From positions 1 to 64,000 of the forward strand of contig CAMCVK010000011.1 of assembly GCA_945881865.1 (NCBI GenBank): a stretch of DNA of 64,000 nt, written 5' to 3'. Within the stretch, counting starts at the first letter, position 1; each line of letters opens with the position of its first letter. The translations under genes and the position numbers were made by a program. The notes beneath the pieces are model-generated. The model saw only the letters and a list, made by a program, of their open reading frames with translations, had not been told where the DNA came from and ran no database searches. The DNA is from Fimbriimonas ginsengisoli Gsoil 348 (GTDB taxonomy: Bacteria; Armatimonadota; Fimbriimonadia; Fimbriimonadales; Fimbriimonadaceae). Of the stretch, positions 1 through 9,514 are shown in pieces.

Positions 1-590
1 ATATCGGCACCTTGCACGGCCTCGCGGGTGGAGACACAACGAACGAGGTGAATGCCCTCGGCGCCGGCTAGATTCCGCTCCAACTTCGCGGTTGCCATCG
101 GATCGACGTCGAAAATTCGAAACTCCCGGATTCCCAGCAAGCGGGAGAACGCCAGAATTTGGAACTCGGACTGCGCGCCGTTGCCGATGATCGCCATCAC
201 CTTCGAATCTGGTCGTGCCATCACGGAAGCGGCCAGAGCCGATGTCGCAGCGGTCCGGATTGCGGTGGCGATCGTCATTTCCGATAGCAGCACTGGAAAA
301 CCAGTCGCCACTTCGGCAAGCACGCCAAACGCCATGACGGTGCTGAGGCCGTGCTGGGCGTTTTTCGGATGGCCGTTGACGTACTTGAACCCGTAGAGGG
401 TCTCGTCGGAGGCCGGCATCAGCTCGATGACGCCGTCGGCCGAGTGGTTTGCCACCCGCGGACATTTCTCGAACGCATCCCACCGAAGGTAATCGGCGCG
501 GATGTAACCGGCCAGTTCCTCCAGCATCTTCGGCAGTCCCACCACCGAAACCAGCCGTGCCATTTCCGAAACGTCCACGTATCGCGTCAT
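1..590 (-). CDS. Ornithine cyclodeaminase / mu-crystallin family protein (partial, 3' end beyond window)
   Basis: Reading the minus strand from the ATG at 588-590 gives 196 residues that run off the left edge without a stop. The sequence carries the family hallmark FKYVNGHPKN (near residue 70) and the start of a Rossmann fold, AIIGNGAQSEFQ, with the G-x-G-x-x-x-E dinucleotide-binding pattern. The family deaminates ornithine to proline or reduces cyclic imino acids with NAD(P); which substrate is used here cannot be decided from the fragment. The ATG lies only 2 bp after the stop of the upstream response regulator, so the two genes are probably co-transcribed. The C-terminal half of the Rossmann domain lies outside the window. 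Confidence 0.85.
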   Translation of the reverse strand, partial: MTRYVDVSEMARLVSVVGLPKMLEELAGYIRADYLRWDAFEKCPRVANHSADGVIELMPASDETLYGFKYVNGHPKNAQHGLSTVMAFGVLAEVATGFPVLLSEMTIATAIRTAATSALAASVMARPDSKVMAIIGNGAQSEFQILAFSRLLGIREFRIFDVDPMATAKLERNLAGAEGIHLVRCVSTREAVQGAD

Positions 591-592
591 GT

Positions 593-1255
593 TTATGCCT
601 TCTCGACGAGCTTTGCCTTCACCGCTTTCATTGCGGCTTCCGTTCGGCTGTTCACCTGGAGAGCCTTGAGGATGTTCGAGACGTGGTTTTTGACCGTCTT
701 CTCGGCGATGGAGAGCTTTGTGGCAATCTCCTTGTTTCGGAGGCCCTGGGCAACGAGGTCCAGAATTTCTTGCTCCCGATCACTGAGGACAAACAGCTCC
801 GTGTCGTCGATCTCGTCTTCCTCTCGCACGCGCCGGAAGTCCTCAAGCACCTTGCTGGCGATCTTCGGCGTGATCTTGGCCTCGCCGCGCTCGGCGAGCC
901 GGATGGCTTCGATGACGTCTTGCGGCGTCGACGTCTTCAGCAGGTAGCCAAGGGCACCCGCACGGAACGCTTCGTAGACCGTGTCGTCGTCCTCTTTCAC
1001 CGTGAGGATGACGATGGCGACGCCTTTCTCCTGGCGGAGCAATCGGCGCGTGAGCTCGATTCCGCTCAGACGCGGCATGTTGATGTCCGTCAGCAGGACG
1101 TCGGGCGGATCGGCGAGGCAGACGTCGAGGGCTTCTTGACCGTCTTTGCAGACGCTGAGGACTTCGCATTCGGGTGCGAGGGCGAGCGTCCGTTCGAGTG
1201 CTTTTCGGTAGGCGGATTCATCATCAGCGACGACAACTCGAATGGTCTGCGACAT
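593..1255 (-). CDS. Two-component response regulator, NarL/LuxR family
   Basis: The 220-residue protein has an N-terminal receiver domain with the acidic pair D11-D12, phosphoacceptor D57 in LLTDINMP, a conserved T in ILTVKEDD and K in YLLKTSTP, followed by a LuxR-type helix-turn-helix (LSDREQEILDLVAQG to KTVKNHVSNILKAL, about residues 155-200). I chose the ATG at 1253-1255 because it begins the receiver fold; an open frame continues upstream but only into repeat sequence. No histidine kinase is adjacent, so this is an orphan regulator here. It ends 2 bp before the ornithine cyclodeaminase start, which makes that gene a likely operon partner. The targets are unknown. Confidence 0.92.
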   Translation of the reverse strand: MSQTIRVVVADDESAYRKALERTLALAPECEVLSVCKDGQEALDVCLADPPDVLLTDINMPRLSGIELTRRLLRQEKGVAIVILTVKEDDDTVYEAFRAGALGYLLKTSTPQDVIEAIRLAERGEAKITPKIASKVLEDFRRVREEDEIDDTELFVLSDREQEILDLVAQGLRNKEIATKLSIAEKTVKNHVSNILKALQVNSRTEAAMKAVKAKLVEKA

Positions 1256-1290
1256 TTCAAGATTATAGCCTCTCGGCCGATGACACGCCA

Positions 1291-1315
1291 GGAGTTTCCC
1301 TCCGAGATGGTTCCC
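1291..1315 (+). repeat. Degenerate direct copy of the DUF559-flanking repeat
   Basis: The 25 bases here repeat, with few changes, the outer part of the left inverted-repeat arm at about 1348-1373 (shared core CTCCGAGATGGTTCCC). It lies just upstream of the response regulator and suggests that the repeat family has more than one insertion at this locus. Confidence 0.6.
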
Positions 1316-1355
1316 GTTTGAACGCAGCGAAGCGAAGTGCGTGGTAGGAGTTTTG

Positions 1356-1423
1356 CCTCCGAGATGGTTCCCCTTGAAACCAAGCGCAGCGAAGTGGAAG
1401 GGGGAACCGTGGGGGAGGGGGTT
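1356..1423 (+). repeat. Left arm of inverted repeat flanking DUF559 gene
   Basis: This ~68 bp arm pairs with 1918-1986 in opposite orientation. Shared blocks include GATGGTTCCCCTTG, AAGCGCAGCG and a long run ending in GAACCGTGGGGGAGGGGG. The two arms are identical over most of their length by eye. The inner end of this arm overlaps the stop codon of the DUF559 gene, so gene and repeats form one compact unit. Confidence 0.85.
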
Positions 1424-1860
1424 TAAAGTTTTTCTATTGCTGTCTTGCACAAAAACGGATCTAACTGATTGCTCAGAATATCTGATTCACATATGGGCAT
1501 GGCCAGCTCCTCGGCCCTGAGCCGACACACCGTTCCAAGCCCCTCCACAACTGCGTCGGCGTCTCGAAACACGTCAAGCGACGGGACGCGATGCGTCAAA
1601 ATGCCTCGCTGCAAGAGGTATGCATCTCGCCGTCCATCCGTCGCCTCATCGTGCTGCGGCCCGTCAATTTCAACGCACAATCGAATATCGGGCGAATAGA
1701 AGTCGAGGACGTAAGATCCCGCCGGATACTGTCTGCGGAATCTAAAGCCTAGCTGCTCCTTTCGTATTCGATGCCAAAGGGTTCGCTCCATCGTCGTCAT
1801 CTGGCTACGAAGCTTTCTTGCCCGGTTGATGGCGGATTGAGAATCGTTTCGGACGCTCAT
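1423..1860 (-). CDS. DUF559 (Vsr-like) endonuclease-domain protein
   Basis: This 145-residue protein matches the DUF559 family, whose fold resembles the Vsr / PD-(D/E)xK nucleases. The visible signature is MERTLWHRIRKEQLGFRFRR followed by the catalytic-type stretch YVLDFYSP, VEIDGPQH and a later hydrophobic strand-helix RGILTHRVP. The aspartate of LDFY and the E/D of VEIDG are the likely metal ligands by family analogy. I chose the ATG at 1858-1860; the open frame continues upstream through repeat sequence that does not look coding. The gene is precisely enclosed by an inverted repeat (1356-1423 and 1918-1986), which is unusual for a housekeeping gene and points to a repeat-associated or mobile unit. 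Target and function are unknown. Confidence 0.8.
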   Translation of the reverse strand: MSVRNDSQSAINRARKLRSQMTTMERTLWHRIRKEQLGFRFRRQYPAGSYVLDFYSPDIRLCVEIDGPQHDEATDGRRDAYLLQRGILTHRVPSLDVFRDADAVVEGLGTVCRLRAEELAMPICESDILSNQLDPFLCKTAIEKL

Positions 1861-1917
1861 TTGGGAAATTTTATCCGATAGACTTGGAAAAGCCACATCA
1901 AATAATGCGTATTTAAG

Positions 1918-1986
1918 AACCCCCTCCCCCACGGTTCCCCCTTCCGCGGCGCTGCGCTTCGCTCCAAGGGGAACCATCTTCCGGAG
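1918..1986 (-). repeat. Right arm of inverted repeat flanking DUF559 gene
   Basis: This is the reverse complement of the left arm at 1356-1423 with a small number of substitutions and one or two single-base indels. It lies 57 bp upstream of the DUF559 start codon and 25 bp upstream of the first possible start of the ABC ATPase gene, so it also forms part of that gene's leader. Confidence 0.85.
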
Positions 1987-2011
1987 GAGGGATGGAAGTC
2001 TTCTGACGCCT

Positions 2012-3025
2012 GTGGCCATCAGAACCGATCTCGCGCATAATGGCAGGACGGTGGCCGTCCTAGAAGTTCGTGACCTCGAAGTAAGTTTTGGGCCTACGCG
2101 GATCTTGCGCGGGGTCAGCTTTGACCTGAACGCCGGCGAGACCTTGGGCGTCGTCGGCGAATCTGGCTGCGGAAAGTCGATGACCGGCTTCGCCGTGATG
2201 GGCATGCTCCAGCCGCCCGGCCGAATCTCCGGCGGAAGCATCAAGCTCGAAGGTCGCGAGATCGCCAACCTGCCGGAGCGTGAATTCCGCTCAATTCGCG
2301 GCGAGCAGATCGGCCTCGTGATGCAAGACCCGTTCACCAGTTTGAACCCAATGATGCGGATTGGCGACCAAATCGCCGAGGTCTACCGCCTGCATCACGG
2401 CGTTCCCAAGGCGAAAGCCCGACAACAAGCGGTCGAAATGCTGGAAAAGGTGGGCGTCCCGGGGCCGGAAGCCAGCGCTCGCAAGTATCCGCATCAGATG
2501 AGCGGTGGCCAACGCCAGCGAGTCGTGATCGCGATGGCCTTCGCCTGTAAGCCGAAAGTACTCATTGCCGACGAGCCGACCACCGCCCTCGACGTGACCC
2601 TGCAAGCTCAGATTCTGCGATTGTTACGCGAACTACAGGAGCAAGAAGGCACCGCCGTCATGCTGATTTCACACGACATTGGGGCCATCGCGTCCATCTC
2701 CAAGCGGATCGCGGTGTTCTACGCCGGAAAGATCGTTGAAACCGGTCCGGCCAATCTCGTCCTTGGAAAACCGGCGATGCCCTACACCCGGGCTCTTCTG
2801 AACGCGCTGCCGCAGCCGGGGCGAACCCGCTTGGAGGCGATTTTTGGCCAACCGCCCGACTTCGCGAAGCTCTCGCCGGGATGCTCTTTCGCGCCGCGCT
2901 GCCCGTTCAAGGTCGATGCTTGCGGCCAGGAACCGGCGTTGCGCGCGGTAGAAGCCGAGCACGAATCGGCATGCTGGCGGGCCGAGGAAGTCTTTGGCGG
3001 ACTCACCGCGGAGCCGGTGGCCTGA
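2012..3025 (+). CDS. Oligopeptide/dipeptide ABC transporter ATP-binding protein (DppD/OppD type)
   Basis: The 337-residue ATPase has Walker A GESGCGKS (residues 49-56), the ABC signature MSGGQRQR, Walker [15 protein letters not shown] and the H-loop ISHD. The C-terminal extension [12 protein letters not shown] with later cysteines is the oligopeptide/nickel-type ATPase tail. It would energise import of peptides or similar solutes with membrane permeases and a binding protein, none of which is encoded next to it. The start could be GTG at 2012 or GTG at 2051; homologous sequence begins at [10 protein letters not shown], so the later start is equally possible. Its stop overlaps the ATG of the methylisocitrate lyase gene (ATGA), implying translational coupling of two functionally unrelated-looking genes. 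Confidence 0.88.
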   Translation: MAIRTDLAHNGRTVAVLEVRDLEVSFGPTRILRGVSFDLNAGETLGVVGESGCGKSMTGFAVMGMLQPPGRISGGSIKLEGREIANLPEREFRSIRGEQIGLVMQDPFTSLNPMMRIGDQIAEVYRLHHGVPKAKARQQAVEMLEKVGVPGPEASARKYPHQMSGGQRQRVVIAMAFACKPKVLIADEPTTALDVTLQAQILRLLRELQEQEGTAVMLISHDIGAIASISKRIAVFYAGKIVETGPANLVLGKPAMPYTRALLNALPQPGRTRLEAIFGQPPDFAKLSPGCSFAPRCPFKVDACGQEPALRAVEAEHESACWRAEEVFGGLTAEPVA

Positions 3026-3912
3026 TGCTGCGGCCGCCAATTCTTAGCCCCGGCGCGGCTCTGCGGGCCCAAATGGCGCAGGGTTCGGTGCTTCTGCCGG
3101 GCGTTTTCAACGGCATCAGCGCGCTCTCCGCGCACCGCGCCGGCGCAACTGCGCTCTATGTTTCCGGCGCAGGCGTGACCAACGCAAGCCTTGGCGTGCC
3201 GGATATCGCCCTCGCGAATGCGACCGAGTTTGCCGTCGCCAGTGCGGCCATTTGCCAGGTCGTCCCGGTACCCGTGATCGCCGACGCCGACACCGGTTTT
3301 GGCGAAGTCTGGAACGTCGCCCGAACCGTCATCGAGATGGAGCGCACCGGTCTGGCAGGAATCCACCTGGAGGACCAAGTCAGCCCGAAACGCTGCGGGC
3401 ACCTCGACGGCAAAGGCGTCATCGAAGTTGGCCACATGGCGCAAAAAGTGCGGGCAGCGGTGGAAGCCAAGCGCGATCCTAGCTTCCTGATCATTGCGCG
3501 GACGGACGCGCGCGGAATCGAAGGAATCGACGCTGCGATTGACCGGGCAAATGCCTACGCGGACGCCGGGGCCGATGCCATTTTCGCCGAAGGACTTACC
3601 AGCGAAGACGAGTTCGCCCAGTTTCGCGACCGCGTCCGGGTTCCGTTGTTGGCGAACATGACCGAGTTCGGCAAAACGCCGCTCATCCCGTTCTCCCGGT
3701 TCCAAGAGCTCGGCTACGAGCTCGTGATCTTCCCAATGACCGGCTTCCGCGTGATGCTGAAGGCCCTGGACGAGGCCTTCAGCGAGCTCATTCAAACGGG
3801 CACCCAGGCCGGCTTCCTCGACCGCATGCGCACCCGAACCGAGCTTTACGCGACGCTGAATTACGACGAGTACCAGGCCCGCGACGCGTCCTACGGCGGC
3901 GCGAAGGTCTAG
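3025..3912 (+). CDS. prpB: Isocitrate lyase / PEP mutase family, probable 2-methylisocitrate lyase
   Basis: The 295-residue protein has the size of PrpB and the active-site loop KRCGHLDGK (about residues 131-139), typical of (methyl)isocitrate lyases rather than PEP mutases. Other family marks are the metal-binding ADADTGFG and IIARTDAR. PrpB splits 2-methylisocitrate into pyruvate and succinate in propionate breakdown. A citrate/methylcitrate synthase lies 3.2 kb downstream (7164-8312), which fits a methylcitrate cycle, although no PrpD is present in the window. The start ATG overlaps the previous stop, and the end overlaps the convergent GH95 gene by 4 bp. Oxaloacetate- or phosphonopyruvate-cleaving relatives cannot be fully excluded. 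Confidence 0.85.
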   Translation: MLRPPILSPGAALRAQMAQGSVLLPGVFNGISALSAHRAGATALYVSGAGVTNASLGVPDIALANATEFAVASAAICQVVPVPVIADADTGFGEVWNVARTVIEMERTGLAGIHLEDQVSPKRCGHLDGKGVIEVGHMAQKVRAAVEAKRDPSFLIIARTDARGIEGIDAAIDRANAYADAGADAIFAEGLTSEDEFAQFRDRVRVPLLANMTEFGKTPLIPFSRFQELGYELVIFPMTGFRVMLKALDEAFSELIQTGTQAGFLDRMRTRTELYATLNYDEYQARDASYGGAKV

Positions 3913-6149
3913 TTCAGCCGGTGTTTCTTGCCCCGAATCCGGTGAGAAACGACCTTCCCGTCCTTCCAGGAGACGTCGACGGTTAGCCCGCCGCGGGCGG
4001 GTAATCCCCTCACAGAACCCTCGCTCGCCCATGCGGTGGGCAGAGCCGGCAGAAGGCGAACCTCGCCGTTCGCACTCTGCACCAGCAGCTCGGCGATGCC
4101 CGCCGCCGCACCAAAGTTGCCGTCGATTTGGAACGGCGGATGCGCATCGAACAGGTTCGGATAGGTTCCACCGCCGTTCGAATAGTTGAATCCGCTACCG
4201 CCAACCGGCTCCAGTAGCCGCATCAGCAGCTTGTGGGCCCGGTCGCCGTCGCGGAGCCGCGCCCAGAAACAGACCTTCCAGGCCAGCGACCAGCCGGTGC
4301 CGTCGTCGCCCCGTCGTTCCAGGGTCTTGCGGGCGGCGGCGGCAAGTTCCGGCGTTGTTTCGGGCGAAATTTCGTTGGCCGGATGCAATGCGTAGAGGTG
4401 CGAAACATGCCGGTGTTTTGGCTCGGCTTCGTCGTAGTCTTGCAGCCATTCCATCAACTGGCCATGTTTGCCAATCTGCAGCGGGGCGATCCGCGCCCGT
4501 TCCTCGGCGAGCTTTCCGGCAAAATCTCCATCGACGCCGAGAATCTTCGCGGCGGAGATCACGTTCGAGAAAATCTCTCGCACCAAGCTGCTATCCATCG
4601 ATGGCCCCATGCAGGTGCTGAGTGGACCGGAAACCGGGTCGATGTATTCGTTCTCGGGCGAGTTGCTTGGCGCGGTGACTCGCCAACCATGCGTGGGTTC
4701 CGTGATCAGGGAATCCAAGAAGAATTGCGCCGCGCCCTTCATGACCGGGTAGTCCTCCCGGAGGGCCTTCAGGTCGCCGGTGAATGTGTAGTGATCCCAA
4801 AGGTGGGCGCAGAGCCAGGCTCCGGCAGTACACGTCGAGCCCCAGTTGGCACCTTCGCCGGGCGAAGTGAATCCCCATGGGTTCGAGATGGTGTGCGCCA
4901 CCCAACCGTCGGCATTGTAGTACGCGCTGGCCGTCTTTTGGCCGTTCGGCACTAATCCGGCGATGAACCGCCGCAAAGGCTGGGCGCAATCCGAAAGGCC
5001 GCCGACCTCGGCCAGCCAGTAGTTCATCTGGAGGTTGATGTTGAGGTGGAAGTCGCCGTTCCAGGGGGTTTGAAGAGTGTCCGCCCAGATTCCCTGCAGG
5101 TTCGCGGGCAGCGGGCTATCCGGACGCGAGCTACTGATGAGCAGGTACCGGCCGAAGTTGAAGTAGAGCGCGGCGAGACTTGGGTCGGGCACACCCGTTC
5201 GCTTCTGCTCGATGAGCCGCTCCAGGGTGGGCAGTTGCGAGTGCGGGCCGTTCGGTAGCTTCAGGGTCACCCGACGGAAGAAACGGCGGTAGTCCCGCAT
5301 GTGCGTGGACTTCAGTTCCGCATACGTCTTTGTGACCGCCTCGTCGAGGCGATCCCGGGTGTCCACTGAAGGGTCCTTGCCCTCGAAGGTTGTTCCGGTG
5401 GCAACCAGCACCGTCGCCTCGTTTGCCCCTTGCACCACGATTTCGCCGCGGTCCTGCGAGACGGTGCCGCCCTTGGCGAGAACGCGTAACCGTCCAAAGA
5501 AGCCGACGCCTGGTGCGTCGCCCACCCCCGATTCCAAAGAACCGAAAATGGTGGTGTCGCCGTTTGCCGTGCCAGCCGTCGCCCGCTCCTCCCGGCTAAG
5601 CCGCGCCCGGAACGACACCCTGCCCTTTCGATTCGCGGTGAAACGATACACCGTCACCCCCGCCGGAGCCGAGACGAACGCCTCGCGCCGGCACTTGACT
5701 CCGTCTTGTACGTAGCTCACGGTGGTCACGGCTTCGTCTAGGTTCAAAACCCGGCGATAGTCGGTGAAATCTCCGCCCGACGACGAGATATGCAGATCAC
5801 CGAAGGTTTGGAACGAGCCAAACGGAACGGACTTCCCGTTCCCAAATCCCGTTCCCGCGCCGGCGCAGATGAAGTTCGACTGGAGCAGGCTTTGCGCCTC
5901 GGCGTTCTTCCCCGCGATTAAAAGGCGTCGGATTTCGGGCAGAACCTTGTAAGCATCCGGTCGATCGGCGTCTTGCGGCGAGCCGGACCACATCGTCGAC
6001 TCGTTGAGTACGACCCGCTCTTCGTTCACCCCGCCAAAGATCATCGCGCCGCTGCGCCCGTTTCCGAGAGGCGACGCCTCGATGAATTTCGTGGCCGGGG
6101 TGGTGGCCCAGATGGCCAGCGGTGGAGGCGGAAGCGGCAAGATCGGCAT
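3909..6149 (-). CDS. Glycoside hydrolase family 95 protein (alpha-L-fucosidase type)
   Basis: The 746-residue protein has the normal length of GH95 enzymes. The N-terminal domain carries [14 protein letters not shown] and LNESTMWSG; the catalytic (alpha/alpha)6 domain contains NLQGIWAD and the H-x-N-x-N-x-QMNYW stretch with the two asparagines that activate water in GH95, then SNSPENEY with the candidate acid Glu and [13 protein letters not shown] with the conserved Asp. The family removes terminal alpha-1,2-L-fucose (or L-galactose) by inversion. I start at the ATG at 6147-6149; a TTG five codons earlier is possible. No clear signal peptide is seen, so the location is uncertain. The 3' end overlaps the convergent prpB gene by 4 bp. 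Confidence 0.9.
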   Translation of the reverse strand: MPILPLPPPPLAIWATTPATKFIEASPLGNGRSGAMIFGGVNEERVVLNESTMWSGSPQDADRPDAYKVLPEIRRLLIAGKNAEAQSLLQSNFICAGAGTGFGNGKSVPFGSFQTFGDLHISSSGGDFTDYRRVLNLDEAVTTVSYVQDGVKCRREAFVSAPAGVTVYRFTANRKGRVSFRARLSREERATAGTANGDTTIFGSLESGVGDAPGVGFFGRLRVLAKGGTVSQDRGEIVVQGANEATVLVATGTTFEGKDPSVDTRDRLDEAVTKTYAELKSTHMRDYRRFFRRVTLKLPNGPHSQLPTLERLIEQKRTGVPDPSLAALYFNFGRYLLISSSRPDSPLPANLQGIWADTLQTPWNGDFHLNINLQMNYWLAEVGGLSDCAQPLRRFIAGLVPNGQKTASAYYNADGWVAHTISNPWGFTSPGEGANWGSTCTAGAWLCAHLWDHYTFTGDLKALREDYPVMKGAAQFFLDSLITEPTHGWRVTAPSNSPENEYIDPVSGPLSTCMGPSMDSSLVREIFSNVISAAKILGVDGDFAGKLAEERARIAPLQIGKHGQLMEWLQDYDEAEPKHRHVSHLYALHPANEISPETTPELAAAARKTLERRGDDGTGWSLAWKVCFWARLRDGDRAHKLLMRLLEPVGGSGFNYSNGGGTYPNLFDAHPPFQIDGNFGAAAGIAELLVQSANGEVRLLPALPTAWASEGSVRGLPARGGLTVDVSWKDGKVVSHRIRGKKHRLN

Positions 6150-6214
6150 GCCCCATTCTATCAAGAACGAATTCTGCGTGGGACAGCCCCAATGGAGTTA
6201 AACTTGGGTCATTC

Positions 6215-7099
6215 ATGCGAAGATTCCCGGCGTTTGCCTTTTGCGTTGCCGCGCTCGTTCTCCCCAGTTTTGCCGTGGCCCAGGAGCGGCTGCGGGACCA
6301 GATTTATCTTAAGGAAGGCGGCGCGGCGTTCACGCTGGATGTTTTCAAGCCGAAGAATCCGAACGGCGGGGCGGTAATTTGGTTTGTCAGCGGCGGCTGG
6401 GTATCACGTCACGACGACATCAATGAAACACTCGCACTCGCGCTGAATCAGACTGGCCTCACCGTTGTGCAGGTCGTTCACGGAAGCCAGCCGAAGTACA
6501 TTATTACCGATATCGTAAAGCAGGTGCGACGCGCGGTGCGTTTCGTTCGGACAAACGCGGCATCGTACGGCATCGATGAGAAGCGAATGGCGGTCTCCGG
6601 CGCGAGTGCGGGCGGGCATCTTTCCCTGATGGTCGCCGGCCTTGGCGACGATGGCAACCCCAACGCGAAGGATCCGGTAGAGAGGGCCAGCAGCCGCTTA
6701 GCGGCGGCAGCGGTTTTCTTCCCTCCAACCGACTTTGTGAACTACGGCGCGAAAGGCAACATGCCGGCCGATGGATCCGACCCGAAGATGGCACCGTTCC
6801 TACCCGCTTTTGGACCCATTAAGGGCTTGCCGCCGGAGCAGCTGAAGGCCAAAGCGGCTGAGCTCTCGCCAATCACCAACGTGAAGAAAGGCTTCCCGGC
6901 GGTGCTGCTGATTCACGGCGACAAGGATAGCCTTGTGCCGCTGCAACAGTCCGAGATCTTTGGCAAAGCCCTCGAAGAGGTGGGTTCCGTACACCAGCTG
7001 ATCGTGATCCCGGGCGGAGGGCACGATCCTTCCACGGTGATTCCCGGACTTCCTCGAATGGTGACGTGGCTCATCCAGCAGATTGGGCGGTCAAAATGA
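6215..7099 (+). CDS. Secreted alpha/beta-hydrolase (esterase/lipase-like)
   Basis: The 294-residue protein begins with a cleavable signal peptide (hydrophobic stretch FAFCVAALVLPSFAVAQ). It has the esterase nucleophile elbow SGASAGGH, the oxyanion-type strand VIWFVSGGWVS, a late catalytic aspartate in LLIHGDKDSLVP and the catalytic histidine in IPGGGHD, so the Ser-Asp-His triad is complete. The fold resembles BD-FAE-type carbohydrate esterases and alpha/beta-hydrolase-3 enzymes. The ATG at 6215 is chosen because it starts the signal peptide. It is divergent from the GH95 gene across a 65 bp gap, so the two may share a control region and act together on polysaccharide; that link is inference. 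Confidence 0.85.
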   Translation: MRRFPAFAFCVAALVLPSFAVAQERLRDQIYLKEGGAAFTLDVFKPKNPNGGAVIWFVSGGWVSRHDDINETLALALNQTGLTVVQVVHGSQPKYIITDIVKQVRRAVRFVRTNAASYGIDEKRMAVSGASAGGHLSLMVAGLGDDGNPNAKDPVERASSRLAAAAVFFPPTDFVNYGAKGNMPADGSDPKMAPFLPAFGPIKGLPPEQLKAKAAELSPITNVKKGFPAVLLIHGDKDSLVPLQQSEIFGKALEEVGSVHQLIVIPGGGHDPSTVIPGLPRMVTWLIQQIGRSK

Positions 7100-7163
7100 A
7101 CCGCCTAGCCGACCCGATTTTTCCGGTGGTAGAATCCACCGACGTGGTCAACGAGGAAAACGC

Positions 7164-8312
7164 ATGAGCTCAAGCCCGGTTTCATATCCATACAGTCCTG
7201 GTCTTGAAGGCGTTCCTGCCGGTATCAGCAAGATCAGCGAAATCGATAGCGATCGTAGCAGCCTTCAGTATCGCGGCTACGACGTCCACGATTTGGCCGA
7301 GCACGGCTCCTTCGAAGAAACGGCTTACCTGCTGATCCACGAAAAGCTGCCGAATGCGACCGAGTTGGCCGACTTTCGTTCTCTGCTTGGTGCCGAGCGA
7401 CAGGTTCCCGACGCGGTCTACTCCGCCATCGCCGCCATGCCGAAGGATGCGCACCCGATGGACAGCATCCGAACCGCTTTCTCGGTTCTGGCCGCATTCG
7501 ACCCCGACTACCGCGCGCCGAGCACCGATCACGAGGCGAACCTCCGCAAAGCCGTTCGCATCGTGGCCAAGGCGGGCACGATGGTGGCAAACGGCCACCG
7601 GATCCGCCAGGGCCTCGACCCGATTGCTCCGGACCCGGCACACTCGACCGCCGAGAACTTGCTGCACCTCATGACCGGTTCCGCACCCGTGGCAAAGACG
7701 GTGCAGGTGATGGACGCAAGCCTTACGCTTTACGCCGAGCACGGATTCAACGCCAGCACGTTCGCAAACCGAGTTTGCGTCGCGACCCTAAGCGACCTGT
7801 ATAGCGGAGTAGTTACCGGCATTTCGACCCTTCGCGGCCCGCTTCATGGCGGCGCGAATGAGGAGGCCATGCGCATGATCCTGGAGATCGGCGAGCCCGA
7901 GAATGCACAAGCATGGATCGATGACGCCCTTCTGCACAAGAAGAAAATCATGGGATTTGGCCATCGCGAATACAAGAAGAGCGACAGCCGCGCCATGTAC
8001 ATGTCGAAGGTCGCCAAGGAGCTTGGCATCGAAAGCGGGCATACGAAGTTTGGCGATATTGCCGAGATCCTGGAAACCACGATGCTGGAGCGGAAGAACA
8101 TCCACCCGAACGTGGACTTCCCGGCCGCCTACGCTTACTACTTGCTGGGCATTCCCATCGACCTCTACACGCCGATCTTCGTGGTCGCGCGGGTTGCAGG
8201 CTATACGGCGCATGCGATCGAGCAGCTGCAGAACAACCGCCTCATTCGGCCGAAGGCCATCTACGACGGCGACGCGAATCTGACCTACGTTCCGCTCACC
8301 GAGCGACCGTAA
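7164..8312 (+). CDS. Citrate synthase / 2-methylcitrate synthase
   Basis: The 382-residue protein is a short bacterial-type citrate synthase. Key regions are SLQYRGYDVHDLAEH, the active-site histidine block LRGPLHGGANEEA, GFGHREYKKSDSRA and the catalytic Asp in NVDFPAAYAYYLLG. It condenses oxaloacetate with acetyl-CoA or propionyl-CoA. The presence of a methylisocitrate lyase 3.2 kb away favours the methylcitrate activity, but sequence alone does not separate the two. The ATG at 7164 is preceded by GAGG about 8 bases upstream. Its stop directly abuts the stop of the convergent CAP-domain gene with no spacer. Confidence 0.92.
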   Translation: MSSSPVSYPYSPGLEGVPAGISKISEIDSDRSSLQYRGYDVHDLAEHGSFEETAYLLIHEKLPNATELADFRSLLGAERQVPDAVYSAIAAMPKDAHPMDSIRTAFSVLAAFDPDYRAPSTDHEANLRKAVRIVAKAGTMVANGHRIRQGLDPIAPDPAHSTAENLLHLMTGSAPVAKTVQVMDASLTLYAEHGFNASTFANRVCVATLSDLYSGVVTGISTLRGPLHGGANEEAMRMILEIGEPENAQAWIDDALLHKKKIMGFGHREYKKSDSRAMYMSKVAKELGIESGHTKFGDIAEILETTMLERKNIHPNVDFPAAYAYYLLGIPIDLYTPIFVVARVAGYTAHAIEQLQNNRLIRPKAIYDGDANLTYVPLTERP

Positions 8313-9446
8313 TTATTCGACGGTAAAGGTCCAGGTTTTCTTCTGGACCGAACCGTCTTCGAACGTGAGGGACGCCTCGGCGGTGTATTTCTTCTTCGAT
8401 TTGAGTGGTTCTTCAGGAATGATGAACACTTCGCGCCGGATGTAGCGGTCGTTGAGCGGCGTGTTGATGAACGCCGGAACATCTTGGCCGTCCAGCTTAA
8501 GCGAGCCGCTGGCGGCGGTCACCTGCATCTCGATTCCCGCCGCGCTCATCACGATGGGATAGCCGACTTCGCGCGGCTCTTCACCGTGGACCGTCAGCGG
8601 GTTGGGTTGCTCTTCTCCGGGCCAACTTCCCGGAACCTTCGTCTCGCCGTCGCCGGGCGACACCACGACTTCGGTGACTTTTCCATAGCCAAACAGCACA
8701 ATGGTTCGGCCCGCCTTGCGCCCGACGCCAACCGGAACCGGCCCGGCGCGAAGGAACGGCACTCGGTGGTACGGCGCGTCATAAAGGTCCTGAAATGCGG
8801 CGTCCAACGTGTCTCCGCCGTCGGAGATTCCTTCGGCGGCCGGGAAAATGTAGCCGTACGTCCGCATTCTCTCGTTCGGGTCCTTCCCGAAATAGCCTGG
8901 CTTGCCGGGGGTCTGTTGGTGCGAGCTCAGGTCGTTCGTCTCCAGATACTCGGCGTGCCGTTGCGCCACGAACGCCAGGGTTTTTTCCATCTCAAAAGGA
9001 GGAAGTCCCAGTCGGGCGCGGTAGCGGTTCGCAACCTGTAGCGCCTTCATCTGCTCAGCGTTTGGCCCTGGCAAGTCCATAACGGCATTTGGGGAGACGT
9101 TGACGTCCCAGTTTTTTCGGAAGACGATTCCCCGCCCGTAGGTCGCCGCAACTTCAATTTTGTAGGGACCCGGGGCAAGTGCGCCCGGCGGCGTGTAGGA
9201 AATGGTTTGGTTCGCCTCGTCGTAGGCACCTTCGAACGCCTCACCGTTGATCTTAAACTCCGCACTTCGGAACTTCAGGCTGGGTCCGGTGACGATGCGG
9301 ATGGCGAAAGTGGTTCGGGCGACCTGGAGCGTCCCGTATGGACCGTAAAAGCCGATGGATGCCCTTGCGACCGTTTGATATCCAGAGTGGGCGACGCCTG
9401 CCGAAAGCAGGACACCCATCGCAACTATCCGACCAAGCACATGCAT
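8313..9446 (-). CDS. Secreted CAP-domain (SCP/PR-1-like) protein
   Basis: The 377-residue protein has a signal peptide after the ATG at 9444-9446 (hydrophobic LGRIVAMGVLLSAGVAHS). An Ig-like/beta-rich N-terminal part follows, then a bacterial CAP domain beginning ANRYRARLGLPPFEMEKTLA with the conserved HAEY and SSHQQTPGKPGYFG region containing the domain's histidines. The last third is beta-rich and ends in another Ig-like segment. CAP proteins are extracellular and often of unknown biochemistry (lipid binding or peptidase-like). Earlier in-frame starts up to 9524 exist but would spoil the signal peptide. The gene is divergent from the Ser/Thr kinase, across a region with an operator-like palindrome. 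Confidence 0.8.
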   Translation of the reverse strand: MHVLGRIVAMGVLLSAGVAHSGYQTVARASIGFYGPYGTLQVARTTFAIRIVTGPSLKFRSAEFKINGEAFEGAYDEANQTISYTPPGALAPGPYKIEVAATYGRGIVFRKNWDVNVSPNAVMDLPGPNAEQMKALQVANRYRARLGLPPFEMEKTLAFVAQRHAEYLETNDLSSHQQTPGKPGYFGKDPNERMRTYGYIFPAAEGISDGGDTLDAAFQDLYDAPYHRVPFLRAGPVPVGVGRKAGRTIVLFGYGKVTEVVVSPGDGETKVPGSWPGEEQPNPLTVHGEEPREVGYPIVMSAAGIEMQVTAASGSLKLDGQDVPAFINTPLNDRYIRREVFIIPEEPLKSKKKYTAEASLTFEDGSVQKKTWTFTVE

Positions 9447-9514
9447 ATCAACTCTGAAGTCAAGGCGACTGGCCCAAAAAGTATACATCAGGGACCCCGG
9501 GGAACTCCCCCACG

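Noticed and set aside
3025-3912. Phosphonopyruvate hydrolase or PEP mutase
   Set aside because: The KRCGH loop is typical of (methyl)isocitrate lyases, and a citrate/methylcitrate synthase lies nearby.
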